Assembly (NCBI RefSeq): GCF_021869535.1
Contig: NW_026262735.1
Location: 434,001 to 498,000 of the forward strand
DNA length: 64,000 nucleotides
Reading direction: 5' to 3'
Source of the DNA: Mytilus californianus
Taxonomy: Eukaryota; Mollusca; Bivalvia; Mytilida; Mytilidae
A program made the position numbers and the translations under genes. This document shows positions 1 to 12,147 of the stretch, in pieces. Under the pieces are notes generated by a model. That model was given only the letters and a program-made list of their open reading frames with translations, was not told the origin of the DNA and did not search any database. Position 1 is the first letter of the stretch. Every line of letters begins with the position of its first letter.

Positions 1-460
1 GCTTGGAGTATGGGCAGATCATCTCGCTGCGTGTAAACAATGTGGACTTCCACTCTTTTTACAAAATTGTTTAAACATAATAACGTGTGGCCTGGCTGCT
101 GTCTTGAAAGTATTATGTGTCAACCAAAGTTGTAAAAACATCAATACTATACCAACAGGAAACAGCACAACAGAATATGGGATGTAAATACAAAGGTAGC
201 AACAGGTTTGTATAATCAGTGCATCCATTCAAAAATGTCTTACTTTATTAATTCTTCATTAGTTGAACAAAATTAAATAAGTCTATAAATTGATAATCAG
301 TCTGAAAGAAAATACATATGTGCGTTTCTTGTTCACCTGTAACTACATGTACAATCCCTATTGTAATCTCTCAAATATGTCTAACATATAATTTTATTAT
401 TATTTTCTCAAAATCGTGAGAATTAAAATACCATTTAAGTCTAAAATAACAAAATTGCAA
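1..460. other. AT-rich intergenic sequence
   Basis: No gene, RNA or recognisable repeat is visible here. The stretch ends at the target-site duplication of the truncated LINE copy that follows. Confidence 0.5.
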
Positions 461-474
461 TAACGAATGTTCGA

Positions 475-1338
475 TTGATTGATTGATTGTTGTTTGCTTT
501 ACGCCGCATTAGCACAGAAAGGCTATATCGCGGCGAGAGCTAATTTGAATATTATAACAATTTAAGGTATATTTTTAAAATCAGACAAAAGGTCTTTCAA
601 TAAACTAAAATTCTAGACTAAAGCAAATTGATTGTTTACAAATAAAAATCAACAATAAGATAACGTGATAAAAATTAAAATCGTTTTAAATATAACAACA
701 TTTTTATATTTTATAATATATTCCAATTTCTTTTAAGAATGAAACAATATTTGTAAATGGAATATTATTAAATAAATCATACATATTATTGACATTGAAA
801 TGCTTCTTCCGAATATCAGCAAAGTCAATACAATTGATTAAAACATGTTTAATAGTATACTTGCAGTTACAAGGTATACATTGTGGTTCTACTTCATTTT
901 TTAAAAGATATTCGTGTGTTATTCTAGTATGACCAATACGACATCTAGAAATAACACACTGATCTTTTCTGCACATAAAATTATTGAAAGGTTTACATAA
1001 ATTAGGTTTAATTTCATGTAATTTATTACCATCTTTTTTACTCCATTCATTTTTCAATATATTAAAAACATATTCTCTAATATTAGATTTAAAATCGGTA
1101 TATGGTATATCACAGTTAGATAAAGGGTCACCCAGGGCATTCTTTGCCTCAAGGTCTACAGTTGTGTTTCCAAGGATTCCAACATGACTCGGCACCCATA
1201 GAAATAATATTTCTTTAAGAAGAATTTTTAAATTCCTCATTACATATAAAATTTTGAGAATTGTTGGGTTTTTAATTTTAGTATTTTGTATAGCTTGTAA
1301 GCATGAAAGTGAATCAGAACATATAATAAATTTGGATT
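475..1338 (-). mobile_element. 5'-truncated LINE copy with target-site duplication
   Basis: This is the 3' end of the same LINE family that is full length at 39690-45880. It carries the last part of ORF2 (704-1240 in the - direction), covering the end of the RNase H domain and the cysteine-rich C-terminal tail. The 3' UTR follows, ending in GATT repeats (AATC on the sense strand). The protein differs from the full copy at only a few positions near the C-terminus, so this is a recent relative. The flanks ACGAATGTTCGA at 463-474 and 1339-1350 are identical and form a 10-12 bp target-site duplication, because the first bases are shared with the tail. The 5' break near 1338 lies inside the RNase H coding region. 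This is the usual outcome of incomplete target-primed reverse transcription. The copy cannot move by itself. Confidence 0.93.
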
Positions 1339-1350
1339 ACGAATGTTCGA

Positions 1351-2266
1351 AATAATTTCTGAATTTCCATTAGGTTAAAGTACATTTTACAAAATAAAAT
1401 GCCTTCAGATACATGTACATACATAAATATGGGGCTTCAGTCTAAGAGAAAATATTACAATTACTAAAATAGGAGGGTCATGCTGATAGGTGATGGGTTT
1501 ACGCTCAAGTGCGATGGTTTGATATTCTTAAATGAAAAAAGAAGGAAATTGTGTCCAGAGTGTGTAGGAGAATTTGTCGATAGACATTTTAAAACCCATA
1601 AAGATTAATATTTCCAAGACAACAAATGGAAGTGTGGGAAGTAAAAAAAATCAAAACGAGAACAAAACAGCTATAGAGACGTGTCACCAGAACACACTAT
1701 ATCTGGAATACACCAAGGGGACGATTGTGAAAAACCAAGCACCTCCAGCATTCAATAACATTTGGCTCATACGCAATCAATGATGGAAGTGAACGCAAGT
1801 TCAAAGATCATTTACGAAGCCTCAGTGGAATATATCCAGAATCTGACAATGAGGATGAAGACTTCAAATGTAACTTAAAACGATACTGCTATGGATACTG
1901 AAAATGAGAAAACATTCACGAACGCCAAGAGAAAACAGCAGACAGATTTGATGCAGCAAAAACAGTTGCAATAATTATTTTCCATTTGCAGTTTCTTTGC
2001 TGTTGGCAATATTTTTATACAATTCCTGATTCAGCCTTACTAAACATTTTGTCGTTTTTATCCACAGCATATCAACACCGTTCTGCTGAAAATATTGTTC
2101 TTACGGGTGTTGCATCTATATTTCTCTGCTCAGTTGTAACACTAACAATAACAGTGATGATCAAATAGAAGCAATCGATAATACTTTAAGTACAATAGAC
2201 AGTTTTCCATCTGATACGCAAACTGCTTCAAAATAAGTGACAGTACTTTTTCTGCTACACAAAATT
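1351..2266. other. Intergenic, no gene recognised
   Basis: The only notable item is one copy near 1502-1518 of the motif CTCAAGTGCGATGG. It matches the subterminal repeat of the 1437-bp element at 13529-14965. Short open frames here show no family signature. Confidence 0.4.
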
Positions 2267-2289
2267 GGGGGGGGGGGGGGGGGGGGGGG
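2267..2289. repeat. Poly-G tract, 23 G
   Basis: An uninterrupted run of 23 G in AT-rich DNA. A shorter run of G lies near 34781-34794. The length may be unreliable because homopolymers are difficult to sequence. Confidence 0.9.
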
Positions 2290-3248
2290 CGTCCAAATGT
2301 TAACACAAATATATTGGTTGCTGCTTTCAACACTATGTTACAATGCGTGAATAACCTGCATACATGCATCGATTCCCTGATGACAGAGAAGCTGTAGGAT
2401 ACTTAAAAACCGTATAATCTACATCAAACGGTACAATTCCAGTAATACCGCACCGTCGATACAAAACACATCGGATGCGTTACCTCATGGATTTTATAGA
2501 ACAGGAGATAGTTATGGTGAACTTCCCAATGTCGACATAGATTCTACATGCGTTCCAGATAACAAATGAAACACGATAAGTAATAAGTAAGATAATAAAA
2601 CAAAGTGTGGCTTTGTGGCGTGACTTCTTAAACGACATTGAAGGCAAGTTTGTAATGATTTCAAATTAGTGCATTCAATCCGGAACTATCTAGACTGATG
2701 CTATAGAACATAATTGACAGTTGACGGATACAGGCTCTCTTGAGCCTCTAATTAGTGTTGCAGACAGTAGTTTTTTTTCGAAAAATATTTTTCCTTAAAC
2801 CGCATTTAGTCCATACTAATTGGAGGAAAATGGAAATTTCAAACTCTAAAACCATTTGAAAATAACTAACTGCGTCACATAAAAATTGTTGGTAACAGCT
2901 ACTTTAAGACAGACTTTGCACCACGATCAAGATGGAGAACAGTAGCTGACATGACAGGGCATAGATTCAAGAAAATGTAAAATGTCATTAAATGTACTGG
3001 CACAAGTTGTTATGTTAGTCCTTGTGTTTTTCGAGTATACTTTCATGAACGGAGAAACTCTTATACAGCTGTCCAAGTCAAGTTGAAAACAAAACTATCC
3101 TTTTTAGTGTATAGCATTATCTCGATTATTTTTGGAACCTCAATTAATAAAAAAAAAACAATTATTTAAAGAAATTAGTAGTTAACATATGTTGTTTAAC
3201 TGTTATTTTGGAACTCTGTGTTACTAACAAATTGGTGTCCTTAGTTAA
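2290..3248. other. Intergenic, no gene recognised
   Basis: Nothing clear. Near 2730-2755 a short GAGGCTC-type palindrome resembles the outer end of the dispersed repeat at 50346-52127. Confidence 0.35.
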
Positions 3249-3685
3249 ATCTCAAATCTAAAAATTGAATTACTATCACTCGAAGAAATACGCCAACTTA
3301 CAATAAAACCTCCCAATAAAGACTTTAAACATCCCCAAAACTGGATGCCACCAAAGACAGCCTTACAGCAATTGGGGAAATTAGTACAATGTCAACTGGA
3401 TTACTTTGAAACAATTGGACGTCATGACGCATCTTTACCCAACTTTATTTCCAAAGGATGTTTAAGCAAACTGGACGATGGATCTATTCAGATTGAACTG
3501 GGATCGGAAACATTTATCCAAGATCAAAAATCACTTATCACAATAGAAGAAAATACACTCAAGGAGAAACTGAGAGAATGCCAACAGTCGGACAACAAAA
3601 AGAGCAGAGCAACAAAACGGAGGTTACTGGACACTCCACAGAAAGGAAAAAGTGGCAAAAGAGTACAGACACAATCTACTCCAAG
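3249..3685 (+). CDS. Unrecognised protein-coding exon
   Basis: An open frame runs from about 3249, with a first ATG at 3345, to a good splice donor (CCAAG then GTACTT) at 3685/3686. The encoded part is hydrophilic. It begins with a short LEEIRQL helix-like stretch, continues with a region rich in Lys, Gln and Asp, and ends in a basic tail before the donor. Beyond the donor the frame turns into low-complexity hydrophobic residues, which supports an intron starting there. I do not recognise the family. No neighbouring exon could be linked to it, so it may be an orphan exon or a fragment of a mobile-element gene. Its strand and frame are well supported; its upstream boundary is not, because no clear acceptor fits the frame. 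Confidence 0.45.
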
Positions 3686-4612
3686 GTACTTTGATTTCAT
3701 GTCTGAAATCTTACAATTTGTTTTGTTTTCCTCATTATATTTATTTATTTATTTATTTGGAATTATATTTAATCTAAGTCAATAGTAAGGCATGAAACAT
3801 TTGTCTTTTGAGTGGCATGGGTTTTTTCAAGGACTTTATTGAAAGCAAAAAATGTTTTATGAAGCAAATAATTATTTTCTAAAACTTCCGAATCAAAACA
3901 TTTATTAAAAGAATTGCCAACCACATTAGATGAATGGTAGATGCCTAATTAATATTGCTTTCTATCACGGTAAAAATAATGGCAAGATTTTTTTGATTTT
4001 TTATATGTACTCCATTTATAGTAAAATCCATCGAAAAGGAACTTTTAAACATTTGAATTTTTTACTCAGGAAATTCATGATGATTAGTCTTTTGCTATAT
4101 GTACATATAAATGATATATACAAGCTGTCAAATGTGAAAATTTCACTATTTTGGAATCATAAACCAGGGACATTTTCATTCCTTTCTTTAGACTTTAAAT
4201 AAATTAGTCTAAACTATTGACCATTTGAATGTAATAAGCAAAACCATTCAATGATTAGTTAAATTAGAAATATAACTATTTTGATTTATATCTATAGAGG
4301 TTATTTTTTCTTTTCAGAAAATTGAAGACTACAGATTAAAACTGACAAACAAATTAATGATGTGGACATAATCCTTCTTTGTGTATTTATCATAATTTGA
4401 CTTGTGATTTGCACTTAAAAACTGAAAATGTTATTATTAAAACATCGTCTGCTACTATAAACATATTGTTTGTGTTACATGTGTTATCAGCAACAGAGGT
4501 TCAGCTTATCTCAGTATGGGTCACATTCCTAGTGCAATTAAAAATGTCAATCAAGAAGGTTGATCATTTTGATCAACAAGCCAGAGCTTTGTAGCTGGAG
4601 TAATACTACACA
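3686..4612. other. AT-rich, no gene recognised
   Basis: Probably intronic or intergenic. Open frames in it have no domain features. Confidence 0.35.
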
Positions 4613-4760
4613 TTTTTCATTTACCTGTGTACATAATATGAATTCTAAGGTAAACGGACAGAGAGTCACAGGATAAAAAGTAACAGGACATAAAGTCACA
4701 AATTTGATAGGACAAAGAGTCACAAAACTAAAAATTACAAATATTTTTGGACAATTGTTT
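4613..4760 (+). repeat. Dispersed repeat with GTCACA-type short repeats, copy A
   Basis: It begins with a CATTTACCTGTGTACATAAT block and continues with several units of the form GGACAAAAAGTCACA. The first ~120 bp is nearly identical to 10075-10200. Related units occur at 5690-5760 and, inverted, near 23570-23625. Confidence 0.7.
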
Positions 4761-4891
4761 AAACATATTTTGAAATCATTTTTATTTATTACATATATTC
4801 ATGTTTAAGTTAAGGAAATTGCTCATAAACCTTGATCAATGAAAATGTATTAAATTTTAATTATACAAAGGATATATTTATTTGCAAAGTG

Positions 4892-5315
4892 ATTGATTGA
4901 TTGATTGTTGGTTGCTTAACGTCCAGTGGCAAATATTTCATGCATATTCAGGACGAGAACAAGTTCACAATAAATACAATAGGTAGGTTCTGTAATAGAT
5001 AAAGGGATTAAGGTCGGAGAAATTTAGACTACCACGGGAAATGAGGGTATATTGGATAGGGACAGAAATTTAGCCTTGCAACAGGTCACCTACGGACCCC
5101 TCAAAGAGTTGTTGCAAGGGTTCTCAACGTGCAAAGAGCGTGGCACTCTCTTTACACGAGGCATCGGATTTAACGTCCCCATTCTGACCGGACGTGGCTG
5201 CAAATTTGTACATCCCGCACAGCCAAACGGATGCCCCACTTTAGCACGGGTTTTACTGCCGGTCGGAGGAAGACCAATGGTGACCATACTTCTATTCCCC
5301 AGTCACCCTTGGGGG
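4892..5315 (-). mobile_element. SINE-like retroposon, full length
   Basis: About 424 bp. The 3' tail lies at the left as GATT repeats followed by GTTGGTTGCTTAACG. The 5' head lies at the right as CCCCCAAGGGTGACTGGGG read on the - strand. It agrees along its whole length with copies at 10591, 28016, 30014 and 63158. No clean target-site duplication is visible, because its 5' end abuts another partial copy. Confidence 0.88.
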
Positions 5316-5321
5316 TTTGTG

Positions 5322-5573
5322 ATAATAGAGGCCATCGGGATGATGGTCCGGGAAATTTGGACTGCCACAGGAAAATGAGGGTATATTGGATGGGGACAGA
5401 AATTTTGCCTTGCAACAAGCCACCTAAGGACCCCTCAAAGAGTTGTTGTAAGGGTTCTTAACGTGCAAAGATCGTGGCACTCTCTTTACACGAGGCATCG
5501 GATTTAACGTCCCCATTCTGACCGGACGTGACTGCCAACTTGATACATCCCGTACAGCCAGACTGACGCCCCT
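5322..5573 (-). mobile_element. Partial SINE-like copy joined to the previous one
   Basis: An internal segment of the same SINE in the same orientation. It lacks the 3' tail and most of the 5' head. It touches the 5' end of the copy at 4892-5315, so the two form a head-to-tail dimer-like arrangement. Confidence 0.8.
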
Positions 5574-5689
5574 CAAAGTCAATGAATTAAGGGGTGAGAA
5601 AAGAATTTTTTTTTCAGAAGTCAGCCATATCCTTGGACAAAATGCCACAGTATGTATGATATAACGATGTTAACCTGGGACAAAATGCC

Positions 5690-5960
5690 GCCTATTAGAA
5701 TTCGAATGTAGGACATAAAGTCACAGGACAAAAAGTCACAAGGCAAAAAGTCACAATTCAGTTTTGAGATTATTGTTCTTCAAACAAAAAACACTTAATT
5801 TGAAAATATTTGTTTTGTATTTTTCTTGGAAGTTATATAAACATGATATATGAAGCAACTTTGTAATTAAAATTTACTCAATAAATATCAATAATGACAA
5901 AATAATTATGAAAACAAAATGTCAAAGTGGCCTTGGTACTTAAATGGCTTCACTTTGCCA
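5690..5960 (+). repeat. Dispersed repeat with GTCACA-type short repeats, copy C
   Basis: Three successive GGACAAAAAGTCACA-like units are followed by about 200 bp that matches 23370-23625 in inverted orientation. Confidence 0.7.
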
Positions 5961-6218
5961 AACTCACAACCTCTGTTGACTTGCTAGTATTACAGTCAAT
6001 TCGACTACTTAGAACACTGGGTTATCGAGGCCCCTGAAACATAAATGATCACCACAGAAGGCCAAACTTTATTTTTAAATATTGAAGGTTGGTGCATTTC
6101 TTGAAATATATATTTAATTTCAAGACTTTAGCAGCTTTAACCAAATGGTTACTTTTCATGATTTATTTTTCGGGAAAAACGGATAAACCATACTTATATC
6201 TGTTTTGAATAAAAAATA

Positions 6219-6494
6219 AATATTCATCCCATGTCAGATTTGCTCTAAATGCATTGGTTTCAAAGTTTTAAGCCAAAATCTACATTTTAACCCTATGTTC
6301 TATTTTTAGCCATGGCGGCCATCTTGGTTGGTTGGCCGGGACACATTTTTTAAACTAGATACCCTAATAATGATTGTGGCAAAGTTTGGTCAAATTTGGC
6401 CCAGTAGTTTCAGAGAAGATTTTTGTAAAATTGTACGGACGAGGGACGCCAAGTAATTAGAAAAGCTCACTTGGTCCTTTGGGCCAGGTGAGCT
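6219..6494. repeat. Bivalve dispersed repeat, terminal part
   Basis: It matches the last ~280 bp of the 1.78-kb repeat at 50346-52127. Both contain a GCCATGGCGGCCATCTTG block and finish with a hairpin-forming AGCTCACTTGG...CCAGGTGAGCT end. Confidence 0.85.
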
Positions 6495-6591
6495 AAACAT
6501 CAGAAGCAGAATGAAAAAGTCAACTGCTTTTTCGTTGTTAAGAATTAGATTTTATTCTGAATTAACTCATCATTGATACCAGGATGAAGAT

Positions 6592-6850
6592 TCCAGATTG
6601 TACAAATCTACTACAACTGAGATGTCAATGTGTACATCTCTGAATGAAATGTTCAATTCTGAAACATCGGACAAAAGTAAAAATTAAATTATAGAGGCAA
6701 TATATCAAATGTCTAATGACATTAGAATAGTATTTGCAACTACTGCATTAGGAATGGGTATAAATGTGGTGTGATGTCATTCCATCGTATTATACGGCTC
6801 CCCATCTGTTAATATTGATAGATGGAAAACATGATGTTGTAAGACCAATT
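6592..6850 (+). pseudogene. RecQ-like DNA helicase relic
   Basis: One frame reads through a helicase C-terminal-domain segment. It has a YKSTTTEM-like start, then NDIRIVFATTALGMGIN, then HSIVLYGSPSV. In SF2 RecQ-type helicases this corresponds to the motif V region (conserved ATTALGMGI core) and the following strand. Several in-frame stops interrupt it, including one just before the IIEAIYQM stretch and one after GINVV, so the piece is dead. No N-terminal DEAD/DEAH half is visible nearby. A second, independent relic of the same broad family lies on the - strand at 31270-31770. Amplified RecQ-like genes linked to mobile DNA would fit, but that is inference. Confidence 0.65.
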
Positions 6851-6899
6851 TTGGTCGAGGCAAATACATAGACAAAACAAACAACTCGACAATAATAAT

Positions 6900-8031
6900 A
6901 TATATGTTAAAACAGTTATTGGTCTCCTTTTCTCGGTTCTAATGAATCTTTAATAAAAGAAACAAATGTTTTTATATCATTTGGTGTTGTAGGATTTAGT
7001 ATTATCACGAGTTTATAAGTTAAGTTAAGTATATTAAAATTGATATATATTTCTTTTATTTTTATTAACTTTATAAATCTCTTCCGTTTCTTGGTATGTT
7101 AGTAAATTGCCCAGTTTCTTTTAAGAGACAACGATGGCTTATTTTAAATTTGGTTAACATTTTTTCTTGTATCTTTATTTGGCTGTGATATGTTGTATTT
7201 CATTTTGTCATTTATATAGGATTGTTTGATAATTTATTTTAAAAAAAAAAAATTATATAGATATATTTTATTATTATTTCCATTCAAGTAATTTATTCCC
7301 AATGCGGAAGACCACAACGAGAGGTTAGATATACAACTTATTATTCCTAACATGGGATGAAAATAGTTCATACCTGAAACTATAAAAAAACGTAAATCCT
7401 TCAATTCAAATAGATTCATATTAAAATCAATAAAATCTTTTTGGTTTATTTTCAAGATAGACACAGATGCAGTTATTTTTGGATACTTCTTTGATATTAA
7501 ATTTCATGTAGGAAGGCGTTTTTTTTCACAGTTAACCATAAATAGGATACAAACAAGTTTTAATCAAAATAGACAATAAGGAAATTGACTGCTCTTTATT
7601 TTATATTTCAAGTAATGTAGAACTAGCAATTAGCTCAATATCATCCCTGCCAAGGTGATAAAAATAAATCCGAAGATGAAAAACAATTTGGAACTACTTA
7701 ACGATGTAATATTGTGATTTTTCAAGATGGAAAATTGATCAGTGATAATTTAAGACAAAAAGACTGCTTATAAAAAAAAGGACAGCAGCTGAACATATTT
7801 CTTGCTTGGTTTTCTTGTGATCTGATGAATAAGATTTAAAACACATAAGAAGTGATTCAGTGTTCACAACTATCAATAAATGAAACAAATCGTTGGGACC
7901 ACCACAGGATGAGTGTAATTTGAATTGTCATGAACTGAGCCTCTTAATTTATTTGTTTGTGGTGTGTATGTATTTTAAGCTCAAACCCTACTTCTTGCTT
8001 TAAGTTATGATTGGTGCTTTTTTTTTTACAG
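6900..8031. other. AT-rich, no gene recognised
   Basis: Long A/T-rich stretches and no coding signature. The right end is a polypyrimidine tract leading into the acceptor at 8031. Confidence 0.35.
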
Positions 8032-8763
8032 GATTCTGCTCAAAACAGTCTTGAGTTTCTGAGAATTATTGGATAAGGTGATTGGAATGAGTTGTTGGCA
8101 CTGAGTGCCGAATTGATACCTTTCATGCCAAGTATTCCTACTTCCCTTGCAAAGGAGTGGAATGTGCCAAAATTGATTGAGGTGAACCAAAGGTATTAAA
8201 TTTACGTTAAAAGACATTTCTTTGTTCTCCCGAGATCCACAACTAATAGTAGCAGATGATTGCAGTTCAACAATGTTAAGTAACTTTTTACAATTAAAAC
8301 TATGTATGTAGTGCATGTGTAAATAATAACTACTAATAATACTACAACCTGAATCCAGTTACCGCAAAATAAATGATGTTCATTGTTTCTATCCAGCTTT
8401 CCAGCAAAAACAATCTAAGCATATTAGTATTTGACACCAATTAATATAGGCATATTGTAGTGAGTTTATAGTATGAGTTTCTCATCAACTTCCTGTATGT
8501 CTTAAGACTTTGGTCAAAGTTTCATCCACAATAGGTTGAATATAAACATGATATTCTGTATTTAACTGATAAGCATCACTGCATAATTCTTTTCCTTTTT
8601 CAGATATAAAGATTTTATGCCAGCCTCAATTGGAAAACGGATCTGCTTGGCCACCAAAGCAAATGGGAAATGCATTTTCAATGCTTTTTCCATTGCTTTG
8701 TATGGGGATGAGGGTAATGCCCATGCTTTGCGGTTACACACCATTGTGACAATAGCTGACAAA
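8032..8763 (+). pseudogene. OTU/vertnin-like protein fragment, two exons
   Basis: Exon 1 (8032-8192) follows a polypyrimidine tract and TTACAG acceptor. It encodes a segment ending in AKEWNVPKLIEVNQR. Exon 2 (8604-8763) follows TTTTTCAG and encodes MPASIGKRICLATKANGKC and then IFNAFSIALYGDEGNAHALR. The splice phases agree, with one Arg codon split across the intron. The core NGKCIFNAFSIALYGDE resembles the DGNC(L/I)FNA...G motif around the catalytic Cys of OTU-type cysteine peptidases and the degenerate OTU domain of vertnin-like proteins. Exon 1 contains one in-frame TAA (after LRIIG), and no downstream exon with a catalytic His is evident. The model is probably a decayed or incomplete gene. 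Family assignment rests on this one motif. Confidence 0.5.
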
Positions 8764-10074
8764 GTAATGGAATATTCAAAATATGCAATTTTAATATGAA
8801 TATTTGTTCTTTAAGTTTTCCAATCTTCAATCTGAATGAAGATGATCCATAACTGGTGTTTAAGCAATATATACTCTCATTTACAAGATCAAGAAGAACT
8901 TTATTTCAATTTTATTGTTACCCAAAAAATCCATTAACTATGGATGGTCTTAAAAGGCATTTCTTATATGTTGCAGGTCACAATGTAACTATAAAGAGAT
9001 GTGGTAAGATTAAGTCAACTATATCCAAGTATTTAACGCCTTATTGATTCAGATGGATCGTCAACCAGTACACTGTTCTTAAGTGGTTTGATCTCGATAG
9101 CTTGAACATTGACACTTCCTATCATAGTAATAATGAGATAATGTAGTGAATTAAGGGTCAGTAAAAGGAACTGTTTTACCCTTGAGGTAATAATCAGTGT
9201 TTCACTCGGGGGAAACATTTTTTTGCCCTTTCCATTGAGTGACTTGGGGCTTTTCAGTTTTAGTATTATTTAGGCTCAATCCTTGCCTTTTTGCATATTG
9301 TATTTGAGGCGAATTGCCTTCACTGTGTTTGTAAACTTTGAAATTAGGTGATTCCCCTTGATGTGGACTTCTTGAGACAATTTTCTTTTGTTATTGGTCA
9401 TATTTCTTTCGTTCTGAACTTTTAATTTAATTTATGACAGTCGCATCAAATTTCATTATAATTAGAACGAAATGAAAAACAAATTTTGTCGCTGGTGGTG
9501 CGGAATGTTAAGCCTTAAATGAGGAGGATTAATGACCAAAGACTAACATTCATGATGTTAGAGTATTCAATTGAATCAAACACTGGGTCAATGTAAATGA
9601 AAAACACATTTTTTCCTCAGTTCTATTGTTACCTGCAGGCATACTTTCAACTTTCCTTTTGAAATGTCTGAGCTACCCGTAACTTCCGCTTTTTGATATC
9701 AGACGCATGTATTTCAGCTATTTCTTCAGTAACGATATAATATTGCCAGACAAAGATTGTCCTCATATTATACAAATACTTTCGCACCATTTCAGCACAT
9801 CAGTACGTTTTTACTAGAACTAGGATGACAGCTTGAATGAATAACAATTTTGTTGTTGTTGGTACGACGGAAAGCATATCAGCTCCGAGTCATAGAAATT
9901 ATTAGTACATATGTACCTAATTGACTTAAATCATGTGTCGTATAAGTAATATCAGAAAATTGTGATGACGAAAGACAACAACCACTCTCATGATTATAAA
10001 TTTTCACTCCTACTATGAACGACTAAATTGTTTATTTTGTAAAAAAAGATTTCCGTTCTCTTATACTACACAAT
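8764..10074. other. Intergenic, no gene recognised
   Basis: No exon with matching splice phase was found downstream of 8763. Several short open frames lack any signature. Confidence 0.35.
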
Positions 10075-10200
10075 TTCCATTTACCTGTGTACATAATATG
10101 AATTCTAAGGTAAACGGACAGAGAGTCACAGGATAAAAAGTCACAGGACATAAAAGTCACAAATTTGATATGACAAAAAAGTCACAAGACTAAAAATCCT
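10075..10200 (+). repeat. Dispersed repeat with GTCACA-type short repeats, copy B
   Basis: Near-identical over about 120 bp to 4613-4740, including the leading CATTTACCTGTGTACATAAT block and three to four GTCACA units. Confidence 0.8.
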
Positions 10201-10590
10201 GAACAAATGATATTCAAACTTTTTTATGAATTTATATATCATCTAGAGTAATTGTTTCTAATAATGGCTACTTTAAAATAGTTGCAATATATCATATTTG
10301 TTCTTTTCGTTTATTGTTTCGAAAATAATTCAGGCCATATGTTTTCTCGTTTATCAGTTATTGTTTTGAAAATAATTAAGGCCATATGTTTTCTCGTTTG
10401 TCACTTATACAGAAGCTATCACGAGTTGGTGGACCGTAATGAGTGTTGTGCTTTTAACTGGATAAAGAAGTTTATCTGCATCAGTTATGGTTATTCCTCT
10501 CAAATGTGATACAATTAAAATCTGGACTTCTTCAAAAACGACATCCATAAAGTAAATCCTTCATTTAAATTCTGTGACATTCTGTAAAAG

Positions 10591-11011
10591 CCCCCCCAAG
10601 GGTGACTGGGGAATAGAAGTATGGTCACCATTGGTCTTCCTCCGACCGGCAGTAAAACCCGTGCTAAAGTGGGGCGTCCGTTTGGCTGTGCGGGATGTAC
10701 AAATTTGCAGCCACGTCCGGTCAGAATGGGGACGTTAAATCCGATGCCTCGTGTAAAGAGAGTGCCACGCTCTTTGCACGTTAAGAACCCTTGCAACAAC
10801 TCTTTGAGGGGTCCGTAGGTGACCTGTTGCAAAGCTAAATTCTGTCCCTTTCCAATATACCCTCATTTCCCGTGGCAGTCTAAATTTCTCCGACCTTAAT
10901 CCCTTAATCTATTACAGAACCTACCTATTGTATTTATTGTGAACTTGTTCTCGTCCTGAATATGCATGAAATATTTGCCACTGGACGTTAAGCAACCAAC
11001 AATCAATCAAT
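10591..11011 (+). mobile_element. SINE-like retroposon, full length with TSD
   Basis: A 421-bp copy with head CCCCCCCAAGGGTGACTGGG and tail GTTAAGCAACCAACAATC plus AATC repeats. The flanks CATTCTGTAAAAG at 10578-10590 and 11012-11024 are identical. This defines both ends and proves insertion as a unit by a retroposition-like process. The tail matches the 3' end of the LINE at 39690-45880. Confidence 0.95.
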
Positions 11012-11024
11012 CATTCTGTAAAAG

Positions 11025-12147
11025 ATAAAACAAAAATAAACTTTAACATTACATGTTTAATATGTTTCCATTTTCTCTTTTCATAAAACAAAAGTAACTA
11101 TTAATTAATATGTGACTAAAGTATTTAACATCTAAACATAGATTTATTTAATCACAAACACTGTAAAACAAAACTAATTATGTACGTTTAAATACTACAA
11201 GATAAAGCAATATAAGTCTTACTTTTTCTGAGATAACCTATATCGTATGTGTCGTTCCCTCTTATCAGCACTCTGTTTGGTATTCTCAAAAATTCATGGT
11301 GTCTTCAATGGTCATCCTCATCGTTTTTAAAAACAAATTTCTTATTAAGTATATTTTCTGTAATCAGATCTCCGTAACATTTATTAAATGTACCAGTTTT
11401 CTTATTAAGTATAAATTGTCAAGAACATTATTTGCTTTCTCTTCCAAGTTTCTGCTACCATAAATAACACCTTTTCTAAAATACTCGCATTAACGGAAGA
11501 CAAGCTTAAAATGCTACACAAAAAAAAAAAAAGACGAAACCGTCATGACTAAATCTTAAGAGCTGGTTAATGGTTACTAAACATCATACAATCATTTGAT
11601 CTCTACATGAGTTTCCTTTTAACAATCTTAATCATGCATGAAACGTCATCAGAGTCGGAACTGTTTCACTCTCTTCTGATGACATAAAGTTCTTGTTCTC
11701 TAAAACATAGAAGAACTTTACTTTGTAACCATCTGATATTGTTGTGCTGTTATTCAGGATTGCACGTCGCCTTACTCATGACTGTAATATATAAATAAAA
11801 ATAGTGTTATAATTGACGGTTATGCATGATGGTAAATTTTCATTCATTGGAATGAAATAAAAGGGACCAACAAAAAATATCAAAATAAATGTAAAAAGTG
11901 ATGAATGTGGTCGAATTCATTGTTTTTTTGGGTAACAAATAATGCAGAATTTGTTTTTAGATACATTTGTAGAAAGAACAAATATTTCAATATCATTAAT
12001 TTTAATACACTTTATCAACAATTAATCGAATGAAACATGTGTATATGTCTACTTAAAATTGAATTAACATTCGAGTCTTTGAAGACAAAGGACATTACTC
12101 CTGACTACGGTTTTTTCGGATATCTGTAGAAGTCTGTTCTCTCGTAG
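11025..12147. other. AT-rich, probably left part of the ISL2EU-type element
   Basis: No exon recognised. The YqaJ gene that follows should have an upstream exon with the rest of a SWIM-like zinc-binding segment, but I did not find it. A polypyrimidine tract and AG acceptor end at 12147. Confidence 0.35.

Noticed and set aside
1574-1783. Possible exon at 1574-1783 on +
   Set aside because: Low-complexity Asn/Lys/Thr composition and no splice or homology support.
10515-10832. Long open frames on both strands of SINE copies (for example 65-residue MVTIGLPPTG... and 100-residue ...LLQGFLTCKERGTLF...)
   Set aside because: They recur only because the SINE copies are similar. Both strands are open, frames run into unrelated flanks, and several copies break them. 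There is no evidence of a protein.
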